NCBI GenBank assembly: GCA_013150955.1
Contig: JAADJD010000012.1
Span: 1-64,000 of the forward strand
Source: Calditrichota bacterium
GTDB taxonomy: Bacteria > Calditrichota > Calditrichia > RBG-13-44-9 > J042
Direction: 5' to 3'
Length of the DNA stretch: 64,000 nt
Within the stretch, counting starts at the first letter, position 1. Each line of letters starts with the position of its first letter. Of this stretch, positions 18,243 to 26,070 are shown one piece after another. A program made the translations under genes and the position numbers. The notes below the pieces were generated by a model. That model saw nothing but the letters and a program-made list of their open reading frames with translations, ran no database searches and was not told the origin of the DNA.

Positions 18243-19693
18243 TGTCCAATAAACCGAATGAGTTTGCTTACAATCTGCCGATCGCTACGATAAACCAGCA
18301 ACCCATAAGTGATCATGCTGATACCAATCAAAAAGGCCAGGATGGCTGCATCCGTCCACCGATGGATCAGGAAATGTTTCAGGATAAATCCCAGCACGGT
18401 AAAACCGACAATTCCCTGTACGGGAATCCGAAGCGCGTTCCAGACATCTCCCGGGGTAATGTCCACAATGCGCATGGCGTTGATTAAAGCAATGCCGTAA
18501 AAGGCCAGCAACACCGTTGCCAGAGCCAGCGCCACTCCCTTGATGCTGAACCGCGTGGCCAGCAACAGCGCAGGAACCAGAACCAGGGCAAATCCCAGAT
18601 TAATCCGAAACTCGATGTGCGGTTTTCCCCGGGACAGAAACACCACACTGGCAGTCGTCCAGAGCGAGCGCGTCAATCCCACCACCGCCAGAATTTTCAG
18701 CGGAACAATGGCGGCCTCCCATTTGTGCCCGTAAACAAAACGGACAAATTCCGGGGCAATCAGCACCAATCCGGCAAATATGGGAAAAGTGACCAGTGTG
18801 GTATAGTACAGGGTTCTCAGGTAAAGCTGGCGATAGTGCACCGGATCATCCTGCAATCGCGAAAATGCCGGGAACATGACTTTTAGCACATTCTTGGTAA
18901 TGCGTTGTACGGGATAATCAATCAGCTGATAGGCCAGGGAATAAAATCCCAGCAGCGTGGCACCCAGGATTTTTCCAATAATGAAATAAGGAGCATTGGC
19001 ATTTAAATATCCTACAATGCGGGTACCCAGCACGTTTCCCCCAAAATTGAGCAACTCCTTAAAAATGGGCCATTGCCATTGAATCCCCGGCCGCCAGCGG
19101 GTGTACCAGAACAATAACGCGGTGATGGTCAACTGTTCCGCCAGGCTTCCAAAAACAAAGCACCAGGCACCGTACCCCTTCCAGGCAAAGTAAATTGCCG
19201 TCAGGCTATACACGGCAACGGAAATAATCTGAAAGCGACTCAATTGTTTGAATTTCAATTCCCGCATGAGTTGAATTTTGGGCAGGGCACTCAGGCTGTA
19301 GAGAAAGAAAATCACCGTCAGGGTTTTCAACATGCCCGCCAGAACGGGGTGGCCAAAAAAATCGGCAATGCGCCGGGCCAGCAAAACAATCAATATCGTG
19401 AATAAAAACGCCGAAACCAGATAGGTGCTGAAGGTGGTGGTCATATGCTGGCGGGTAATTGTTTTTTTCTGGATCAATGCCGAGCTAAATCCAAAATCAA
19501 AAATCACATACGCCATTTGCAGAAAGACCAGAACGATGCTCATTAAACCAAAATCTTGTGGAAATAACAGGCGAGCCAGCGCAATGGACGTTCCAAACTG
19601 CACAATCCGGATAAATAACTCGGCAATGCCCACCCACTTAATGCCGCGAGACGACTTCTCCTGCACTTCCTGAAATGTTTCGTCCAGATGCAT
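18239..19693 (-). CDS. Wzx-like polysaccharide flippase (MOP superfamily)
   Basis: This 484-residue polytopic protein has about 12-14 predicted membrane segments and the N-terminal pattern of the polysaccharide transport/oligosaccharide flippase family (SSRGIKWVGIAELFIRIVQF; LARLLFPQDFGLMSIVLVFL). Members flip lipid-linked oligosaccharides across the inner membrane. The lipoprotein-less, fully membrane-embedded architecture fits. The 3' end overlaps GGR-2 by four bases. The start codon lies only 20 bases from palindromic element copy D, so any promoter must lie in or beyond that element. Confidence 0.88.
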   Translation of the reverse strand: MHLDETFQEVQEKSSRGIKWVGIAELFIRIVQFGTSIALARLLFPQDFGLMSIVLVFLQMAYVIFDFGFSSALIQKKTITRQHMTTTFSTYLVSAFLFTILIVLLARRIADFFGHPVLAGMLKTLTVIFFLYSLSALPKIQLMRELKFKQLSRFQIISVAVYSLTAIYFAWKGYGAWCFVFGSLAEQLTITALLFWYTRWRPGIQWQWPIFKELLNFGGNVLGTRIVGYLNANAPYFIIGKILGATLLGFYSLAYQLIDYPVQRITKNVLKVMFPAFSRLQDDPVHYRQLYLRTLYYTTLVTFPIFAGLVLIAPEFVRFVYGHKWEAAIVPLKILAVVGLTRSLWTTASVVFLSRGKPHIEFRINLGFALVLVPALLLATRFSIKGVALALATVLLAFYGIALINAMRIVDITPGDVWNALRIPVQGIVGFTVLGFILKHFLIHRWTDAAILAFLIGISMITYGLLVYRSDRQIVSKLIRFIGQ

Positions 19694-19713
19694 GCCAGCC
19701 TATCCGTGTTTAA

Positions 19714-19869
19714 CCCAGATTATTCATTAGACCACGAATTAATCCAAATAAAATTAATAATATACCCTGGATTAAATCTGGATGAAATTTTTTCCCGGTG
19801 TTTATTCGTGATTTTGTAGATAGTTTTTGGTTTCATTCGTGTAATTCGCGGTTTATGGTATTATTTGGA
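19714..19869 (+). mobile_element. Palindromic element, copy D, with 5-bp target duplication
   Basis: The copy runs from CCCAGATTATTC to TTATTTGGA (156 bp). It is flanked on both sides by TTTAA (19709-19713 and 19870-19874), a clean target-site duplication. It separates the flippase start from the upstream sulfotransferase-like gene. Confidence 0.85.
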
Positions 19870-19889
19870 TTTAACCTCAGGGTTCTGAA

Positions 19890-20588
19890 TCATTGAACCG
19901 CCCGTTGTAAAAAACGCTCATAGATTGTCTGCGCTGTTTCCAGCAAAGGACTTTGTTGCACACGGGCTTTGATCTCTGCTTTCCAGCGTTCCCGGTCGGC
20001 GTGGGGCAGGGTGCTTTTATGAACGCCCCCACCAAAAAATCGTTGATTGTATTCTTCCAGCTTGGTGAATATTTCCTCCTGCCGCTCCTCCAGTCGATCG
20101 ATCAGCCGGTAATGGCGGTTGAAGCGCTGGTTAATTGCCTGGATCATCCGGTTCACATCGCTGACAATCAATTTAAAATCGACCACCAGCACCTTTTCCA
20201 TGATCGGCAACAGGGCGGTGTAAAATTCAATGTATGCGCGCAGATAACGATCCACCTTTTCGGATTGTTGAAAAATAAGAAAAGAGGACACGGCATCTTC
20301 CGGTTTGCGAATGATGAGCACAGCGGGAATGTGCAACGCCACGGCTCTTCGAATTTGCGCCGGAACGTGAAGATGATGGGCAATTTTTGTTTCCGGATTG
20401 ACCAGTTTAAACGCCACCACGGCATAGGAATTGGCCGAGCGAGGGAACCCTTCGATGCACAATTCGGTATCGCGGTTCACCCGCAGGCGATTGAACGGAA
20501 AACGATGGGCAAAAAGGGCGTAGTATAACACCGGATAGCGCCCAATTTTCATCTGCCAGCCAAACCAGAAATCCCGCCAGTAACTCAT
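19890..20588 (-). CDS. Sulfotransferase-like P-loop protein
   Basis: The protein has 232 residues. It has a 5'-phosphosulfate-binding-like loop, LCIEGFPRSANSYAVVAF (the family consensus is GxPRSGTT; here SAN replaces SGT), and a 3'-phosphate motif, LIIRKPEDAVSSFLIFQ (RxPxDxxxS). It is shorter than typical 260-340-residue sulfotransferases. It probably transfers sulfate from PAPS to a sugar or lipid, but the altered P-loop makes activity less certain. It lies within the flippase/glycosyltransferase region, so a glycan acceptor is plausible. Confidence 0.72.
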   Translation of the reverse strand: MSYWRDFWFGWQMKIGRYPVLYYALFAHRFPFNRLRVNRDTELCIEGFPRSANSYAVVAFKLVNPETKIAHHLHVPAQIRRAVALHIPAVLIIRKPEDAVSSFLIFQQSEKVDRYLRAYIEFYTALLPIMEKVLVVDFKLIVSDVNRMIQAINQRFNRHYRLIDRLEERQEEIFTKLEEYNQRFFGGGVHKSTLPHADRERWKAEIKARVQQSPLLETAQTIYERFLQRAVQ

Positions 20589-20726
20589 GCGACCTTCCTG
20601 AGACTCAAAATTCCACGAAGTTGCATCTCACGCCTCCCTTTCCGCGGTTGACGGTTCGTCATTCAGGAGCTTGCATTTCCCATTCTCTGGAACCTGCCTG
20701 AAATTGGAACGATTCGAACGTACCAA

Positions 20727-22037
20727 TCAAAAAGATAACGCTTTTTCAATGTCGAACGCTTGCTGATATTTCTTTAATTTCTGCTGAAATAACTGCAACG
20801 TTTCCGAGGGAGCTGACTGTATCATCTGTTCACACGCCTGGCGTAAGTCATCGGGCGTCAGTGCAAAATCGAAGCTGGCCAGCATCTGATATTGCCCGTA
20901 CGGCCACTGAAACACCAGGGGCTGGAAGCGGTTCCGGTGCAGGCACACCACCTGACCAACTGTCAGGGCTTCCAGACGACGCCCGTTGCCTTCCTGTTCC
21001 GTGTGCGAGGGGATGACCAGCGCCGGACGGGCAGCCAGCAGGGTTTCCATCATGGTGGCGTATCCTCCGTGAAAAATCACCAGATCGCTCCACCGGATGG
21101 CCGCCGGGCCGTTTACCCAATCCCGAAACAGAATATTGTGTACCGCGCCCTGAAACTTGCGGGCAGCGATGCGTTTTCCCGTGGATACCAGAACCCGAAA
21201 CGGGGTTCCGGCAAAGGCTTCCTGCACCACCTGAAAAAACCGTTTCTCCCCGCTGCGACCGGCACCACCCCCTATGCTTACGTAAACTCGAGGGCCATCG
21301 GAAGGGAACGGAACATCTGCCGCGGTTGGGGCCTCCACATCCCTGGCAAAGGGGCCACAAAATAAGGTCGATGCATCCGGTGAAGCGATGGGTTCGATTT
21401 CCGGGATGGAGGGAATGAGATAGCGATCTCCCCGCAGCAGATCTTCCGCCCGTTGCACGTCAGTGAGTCCCACCTGCTGCAGTAATTCCCGAAACGGGGC
21501 CAGGGCATCGGGCTCGATCAAATCCCGGGGAACGGCCTTCCACCAGATGAGCCGGGGATCCGGCGGATACCCCGCAAAACGAGTAATCTGAACCACGGGA
21601 AGCTGATAACGGGCCCCCAGCAAACGGGTGAGAAAATGCGTATCCCCGACTAACACTTGCGGCCGAAAGCTCTCGACAATTCCGGACAAAATTTCCCATC
21701 GGTGGCGAACAATTTTTTCACTCAAATACCCATCCCGGGGCACCTGATACGCGAGACTGGAAAATTCCACGAATATGGGGGCTTTCCAGATGCGGGTTTT
21801 TAATTTCAGGGTGGGTCGGAAAGGCCGTTTTAACTGATACTTTCGCCAGCGTTCCCGGCGGGTATCCAGCAAAAAGGTAGTCAATCCGGCTTCTATGCCA
21901 GCGGCATAATGTTTGGGTTCCAGCACAATGCCCACACGGTGCCCCTGCTCAGCCAGTCGCCTTCCCAGATAGATGCATCGCGACACATGCCCCATGCCAC
22001 CCCCATGATCGCTGGGGATCAATAGCACGTCAGGCAT
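20727..22037 (-). CDS. MurG/GT1-like glycosyltransferase
   Basis: The protein has 436 residues with a two-Rossmann GT-B architecture. The N-terminal domain begins LLIPSDHGGGMGHVSRC, a glycine-rich loop like that of MurG and UDP-glucuronosyltransferase relatives. The C-terminal domain has VYVSIGGGAGRSGEKR and DLVIFHGGYATMMETLLAAR with PALVIPSHTEQEGNGRRLE, the donor-nucleotide-binding half (HGG/ExxxGxP-like). There is no signal peptide, so it is cytoplasmic or peripheral. It overlaps the upstream dikinase-like gene by 8 bases and so belongs to a coupled three-gene cassette (24600, 22030, 20727). The acceptor is unknown; with a CrtC-like partner it could be an isoprenoid or lipid. Confidence 0.8.
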   Translation of the reverse strand: MPDVLLIPSDHGGGMGHVSRCIYLGRRLAEQGHRVGIVLEPKHYAAGIEAGLTTFLLDTRRERWRKYQLKRPFRPTLKLKTRIWKAPIFVEFSSLAYQVPRDGYLSEKIVRHRWEILSGIVESFRPQVLVGDTHFLTRLLGARYQLPVVQITRFAGYPPDPRLIWWKAVPRDLIEPDALAPFRELLQQVGLTDVQRAEDLLRGDRYLIPSIPEIEPIASPDASTLFCGPFARDVEAPTAADVPFPSDGPRVYVSIGGGAGRSGEKRFFQVVQEAFAGTPFRVLVSTGKRIAARKFQGAVHNILFRDWVNGPAAIRWSDLVIFHGGYATMMETLLAARPALVIPSHTEQEGNGRRLEALTVGQVVCLHRNRFQPLVFQWPYGQYQMLASFDFALTPDDLRQACEQMIQSAPSETLQLFQQKLKKYQQAFDIEKALSF

Positions 22038-24603
22038 TGACGGTCTCTCCCCGGACTTCCAGAATTTCCACCGTACCCTGGGTTCCGTTCACTCGAACAC
22101 GATCCCCCGTCTTCAACTTTCGAGTGATGTCGGGAATTCCAGCCACCATGGGAATGCCATACTCCCTGGCGATGATGGCGCCGTGCGACAGGGCACCTCC
22201 AATTTCCGTAACCACGGCAGCGGCCAAAATGAACAGAGGTGTCCATCCGGGATTGGTGGATCGGGTCACAATCACCTCACCCCGTTGAACGGTGTTAAAT
22301 TCTGATGGAGACAGCACCACGCGCACCACACCTTCCACGATGCCATTGCTGCAACCGATCCCCTTGAATATCCCGCGCGCTTCTTCCCGGGGCTCGTGAA
22401 CGGGATACCAGTCGTTGCCCACCTGTTCAATTTTTTTGGGATGTTCCATTTGCACATACATCTCCCGCTCCCGGCGGCGATCCTTCACCAGTTGACGGGC
22501 AATCCCCAAGCTTAAACGGCCTGTCTGCAACAACTGTCGAATTTCCTGAATTTTTAAAAAGAAAATATCTTCCTCATCCTGAATCAATCGGCGATCCACC
22601 AGATAGCGTGCAATTGCCAGCAGATGTTTCTTCAATTCGTTGTGCTGGCGAACCAGGATTTGTTTTAGATTTTCCCGTTCGGTGCTGAAGAACTCGGCTT
22701 TCCGTAGCACGTGGCGAAACAACAGGCGTTTTACCCAGCGCAAGGGAGGTGCAATAGATTGCAATGCGCGTTGAATGATCGATGCCCGCTGTTGTTTTAA
22801 TTTTTCTTTTTCCCGAATAAAGTCGTATTCATGAACGGTTTGGATGAATCGTTTTAAATTGAACAGAATATAGTTCTTATTTTCCCACCATCGGGGATAG
22901 TACAATTCAAATTCATTCATGGAGCCATGTCCAAATTCCTCCAGGTATTCCTCAATCCACTGCAGAACATACACCCCATTGGTGGTTCGATTCAGCGCTT
23001 CTTCGATCTCTTCCACCTCGTGTTGCTTAAAAATTTCCACCACATCCTGATACTGCAAAATCTGTTGCGCCAATCGCCACAGTGCAATTCCGCTGCGGGC
23101 ACTATCGGCGGCATCCAGCCCGGTCAGTAACTGATCGGCATGAATCGGGGGTTCCGCGGTCAACCAGATTCGGCATAGTTTGTCCAGCAATTGATAATAA
23201 ATTTCTCCCAGCACCGTTGCGGACACGTGCAACGCCATCATCGATTGGTGGTAGTTTAGAATGGTTTCCACCATGCGATAGTGATCGGTGGGCTTTGGCA
23301 GGGGCTGAAAACGGATTTCCCGATACCACCGCTTAGAAAATCGGTTTTCCGCCCGCCGAATGGCCACTGGCAGCCAGCACACAAAATACCCAAATCGACT
23401 GAGCAACCCCACCGTTCGCCCCGCAAAGCGGAATAAATCCCCCAGCTTTTTGGTGAAGGAGGTGGGAATTTCCTTCCATTCCTCAAAAAGGCTGCCCAGG
23501 TAGAATCGCCGCAGTGTTTCATCGAACAGGGTGCGATTGAAGTAAACTTTCCCGTCAAATGTCTCAAAAAGGGTCAGATCTGGATCGGACAGGATCCCGT
23601 TTTTCCTGAGAAAAAACTGAAATGCCTGATTGGTAATGGGCTTCAGGATGCTCCAGGTTAACGGGGTCACCACATCGGGAATGACCTCTCCCACGTTCTC
23701 ATCCGTCCACAAATAGGTTTTCACTTTTTTGACCAGCGTGGTAATGGGACGCACCTGCAAAAGGTAGAATTTTCCGCGCTCAAACGCCCATTCCACATCC
23801 ACATGGGTGCGGAACCGTTTTTCCAGCCCCATCACGATTTCGGGAAGCTGATCCAGCTCCCGGGGATAATCCGGCCGGGTGGTGGAAATCCGCCGAAAAC
23901 TTTTTCGATGGTACACCACCTGATCGGGTGTGGCCGCACCGCTGACCAGCTTTTCACCCAGTCCCTGGACGTATTCCACCACAATTTCTTCCATTTGCTG
24001 CCCGGCGGGATTAATGGTGAAGGCCACACCGGCAAAGTCCGGCTTCAGCATGCGCTGAATGATTACCCCCATGCCAATTCGGGTCAAGGGAATGCGTTTC
24101 TGCTGATGGTACTGCATGTTGTGCCAGTTCCATTCCGAAGCCCAGACCCGTCGAATGGCCTGCATGACTTCCTGGGGGTTGACCGGTACGTTGAGGACGG
24201 TTTCGAACTGTCCGGCAAAAGAATGATCCACCGCATCTTCTTTCACACCGGAAGAACGCACGGCCAGGGTGTCTCCCCGTCTCAGGCGCAACGATTGAAT
24301 GCCTCGAGTGACAGCTGCCACCAGCTCCTCGGGCAATTCCCCGGTGTGGAACCGCTGTTGAATCTCCTTGACCAGCGGTTCCCATTGGGATGGTTCCTGT
24401 TGCTGATCGATCGCCTTCTGAACCCGCTCGATCCACTCCTCCAGGCCATTCAAACGAATAAACTCACGAAACGCCTCCACCGAAAGAAAAAAACAGGGGG
24501 GCACGGTATACCCATATTGTTGCGCCTGCCAGAGGTTCCAGGCCTTACTTCCCACCTGCTCCGGCTCCAGCGCATCTTTTAACGTCAGGACAAATGCTGT
24601 CAT
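22030..24603 (-). CDS. PEP-synthase/rifampicin-phosphotransferase-like dikinase
   Basis: The protein has about 857 residues. ATG 24603 gives a standard ATGA overlap with the upstream CrtC-like gene. The N-terminal ATP-grasp (PPDK_N) domain spans about 1-310: LTLKDALEPEQVGSKAWNL, TLAVRSSGVKEDAVDHSFAG, MKPDFAGVAFTINP and DVEWAFERGKFYLLQVRPIT. A long middle domain (about 320-740) has no clear motif. A C-terminal swivelling phosphohistidine domain follows, with EIGGALSHGAIIAREYGIPM (His near residue 804). It lacks the PEP/pyruvate TIM barrel of true PEP synthase. This is the domain order and length of rifampin phosphotransferase, which uses ATP to phosphorylate a bound small molecule with release of AMP and phosphate. 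The substrate is unknown; its neighbours suggest an isoprenoid- or carotenoid-like alcohol or a lipid precursor. Confidence 0.82.
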   Translation of the reverse strand: MTAFVLTLKDALEPEQVGSKAWNLWQAQQYGYTVPPCFFLSVEAFREFIRLNGLEEWIERVQKAIDQQQEPSQWEPLVKEIQQRFHTGELPEELVAAVTRGIQSLRLRRGDTLAVRSSGVKEDAVDHSFAGQFETVLNVPVNPQEVMQAIRRVWASEWNWHNMQYHQQKRIPLTRIGMGVIIQRMLKPDFAGVAFTINPAGQQMEEIVVEYVQGLGEKLVSGAATPDQVVYHRKSFRRISTTRPDYPRELDQLPEIVMGLEKRFRTHVDVEWAFERGKFYLLQVRPITTLVKKVKTYLWTDENVGEVIPDVVTPLTWSILKPITNQAFQFFLRKNGILSDPDLTLFETFDGKVYFNRTLFDETLRRFYLGSLFEEWKEIPTSFTKKLGDLFRFAGRTVGLLSRFGYFVCWLPVAIRRAENRFSKRWYREIRFQPLPKPTDHYRMVETILNYHQSMMALHVSATVLGEIYYQLLDKLCRIWLTAEPPIHADQLLTGLDAADSARSGIALWRLAQQILQYQDVVEIFKQHEVEEIEEALNRTTNGVYVLQWIEEYLEEFGHGSMNEFELYYPRWWENKNYILFNLKRFIQTVHEYDFIREKEKLKQQRASIIQRALQSIAPPLRWVKRLLFRHVLRKAEFFSTERENLKQILVRQHNELKKHLLAIARYLVDRRLIQDEEDIFFLKIQEIRQLLQTGRLSLGIARQLVKDRRREREMYVQMEHPKKIEQVGNDWYPVHEPREEARGIFKGIGCSNGIVEGVVRVVLSPSEFNTVQRGEVIVTRSTNPGWTPLFILAAAVVTEIGGALSHGAIIAREYGIPMVAGIPDITRKLKTGDRVRVNGTQGTVEILEVRGETVNA

Positions 24604-25520
24604 AGCCACATTTCCTCGTGAAAAGATTGAATGGACTGATCCCGGTAGCGCCAGGTGGTTCGGTAACGTAAATAACGGGTATTGGCCAGCAGCCGCTTTA
24701 AGCCATGCAAACGGAATTTAATGAAATAAAATTGGAGCATTTCCAGCAACTTGCCCCACCAGACAAATCCGGCAGGGACGGACGGCAGATAAAAATATAC
24801 ATCATCCACACAAATTTGCTGGTTCCGGACAAGGAGAAAGGTGCCAAAGGTCGTGCGCAACTCCAGCCGATTTTCCTGTTCAACTTTCTGCGGATGCTCA
24901 TCAACCACGACTTTATCGTCCCGGATGCCCAGCGCAATGCATCGCCGCTGCCGTTGGTGATCCACAATTTCCCCAAAAATGAGCAACTGATCTGGCAAAT
25001 AGAATTTGGCCCAGAACCAGTGGTGAATTGCCTGCTTAAAATTGATGTTTCCGGAATTGGCATCATGATACGCCGGCCCCTGAATCTGTATATGATTGCC
25101 GTTCCACTGGATTTCCAGAGTAGCCTCTCCGGTTGGCGCCAGAACCATCCAGTTAAACTGGCGTGCATCCGAAGGTTGAGGCAATAGCTGAAAGCGTAAC
25201 GGGGTCTGGTTTAACATCGGGGAATGAAAACGAAATGTCAGCTGTATGGCATCGTTGGCAAATGTTCCCTGAATCTTATCCCCATCCTGAAGCAGGTAAT
25301 TTCGGGAGTCAAAGTGAATTTCCAGAGGCGCATCCTTCTTCCTGAGCTGGTTTCGGGGCAGGACGATGAATTCATGAAGCCACTTGTGTCCATCCCGGTA
25401 AATAAATATATCGATGATGGAAACCGAGAACAGGGAATTAAAAGGCAGCGTGTGGATGGTTAATACCGCATCCAGATTACGGGGATCATGAACATCAAAA
25501 TAGTACCATTCGAAAGGCAC
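24600..25520 (-). CDS. CrtC/AttH-like (lipocalin-related) protein
   Basis: The protein has about 306 residues. I choose the GTG at 25520 because AGGAG lies 8 bases upstream; the frame also opens with a GTG at 25529 that overlaps that ribosome site. The N-terminus VPFEWYYFDVHDPRN and the middle GPAYHDANSGNINFKQAI with HHWFWAKFYLPDQLLIFGEI match the pattern of the carotenoid 1,2-hydratase CrtC/AttH superfamily (WYY.D near the start, GxxYHDxN.G centrally, followed by WxWxxFYL). CrtC adds water to carotenoid psi-ends; AttH-type members are of unknown function. There is no signal peptide. It is the first gene of a coupled cassette with a dikinase-like and a glycosyltransferase-like gene. I did not find phytoene synthase or desaturase in the window, so a carotenoid substrate is unproven. 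Confidence 0.62.
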   Translation of the reverse strand: MPFEWYYFDVHDPRNLDAVLTIHTLPFNSLFSVSIIDIFIYRDGHKWLHEFIVLPRNQLRKKDAPLEIHFDSRNYLLQDGDKIQGTFANDAIQLTFRFHSPMLNQTPLRFQLLPQPSDARQFNWMVLAPTGEATLEIQWNGNHIQIQGPAYHDANSGNINFKQAIHHWFWAKFYLPDQLLIFGEIVDHQRQRRCIALGIRDDKVVVDEHPQKVEQENRLELRTTFGTFLLVRNQQICVDDVYFYLPSVPAGFVWWGKLLEMLQFYFIKFRLHGLKRLLANTRYLRYRTTWRYRDQSIQSFHEEMWL

Positions 25521-25684
25521 CTGGTGCACTCCTGTGATTTTACCGTCAGGACATTCCGTACCCGTACCTCATCTTCGGCGCCCCCGGCCTCCAGTTTAAC
25601 AATCACCAATAAACGACGACTGTCGGCGGGAATTTATTTTAAAAAATCATTTTTTGTGGGGAGTTTTTTCAAAAATTCAAAAAC
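25521..25684. other. Non-coding segment upstream of the CrtC-like gene
   Basis: This is the start of the 550-base gap 25521-26070. The frame of the CrtC-like gene stays open for about 40 bases upstream without a better start. The rest is AT-rich and should contain the promoter of the three-gene cassette. I see no gene. Confidence 0.4.
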
Positions 25685-25785
25685 CTAACCTACAAATCAC
25701 ACGAATTCATACGAATAAAATTTGGTTTTATAATGAACATGTTTTCCCGGTCTCAGTAACTTTTTGTTGATTTTCTAAATATTAA
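25685..25785 (+). repeat. Palindromic element, copy E (degenerate partial)
   Basis: The segment cctacaaatcacacgaattc ... ttttgttgattttct keeps the left arm and part of the right side of the element; the terminal CCC/GGG are lost. Confidence 0.5.
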
Positions 25786-25856
25786 TCCATGTCAATTATA
25801 AGGTATAAGCTAAATTCGCCATCTATTCTGAAAAATGTTCTATTGAATGATTTTAA

Positions 25857-26019
25857 CCCAAATTATGCACTAAACCGCGAATCACACGAATGAAACCAAA
25901 AATATCTACAAAATTGCGAATACACCCTGGAACACATTTCATCCAGACATCATCAAATGGATATTTTTATTTTTATTCGTTTTAATTCGTGTCAATCGTA
26001 GGCTAATGCACAATCTGGG
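25857..26019 (-). repeat. Palindromic element, copy F, plus an extra arm to about 26066
   Basis: The inverted copy runs from CCCAAATTATGC to CACAATCTGGG. Flanks are TTTAA (left) and TTTAT (right, 26020-26024), a 4-of-5 target match. An extra inverted left arm (TTTGTGTTCATTCGAG ... GAATCGGG) follows and abuts the stop codon of the gene ending at 26071. Confidence 0.85.
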
Positions 26020-26070
26020 TTTATTTGTGTTCATTCGAGTAATTCGCAGGCTTGCAGAATCGGGATTAAA

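Noticed and set aside
22030-24603. Antibiotic-resistance rifampin phosphotransferase
   Set aside because: The domain plan is similar, but the large middle domain could not be matched and the gene is coupled to a glycosyltransferase and a CrtC-like gene, so resistance is not supported.
24600-25520. Confident call as carotenoid 1,2-hydratase
   Set aside because: Only short motifs match and no carotenoid biosynthesis gene is visible in the window.
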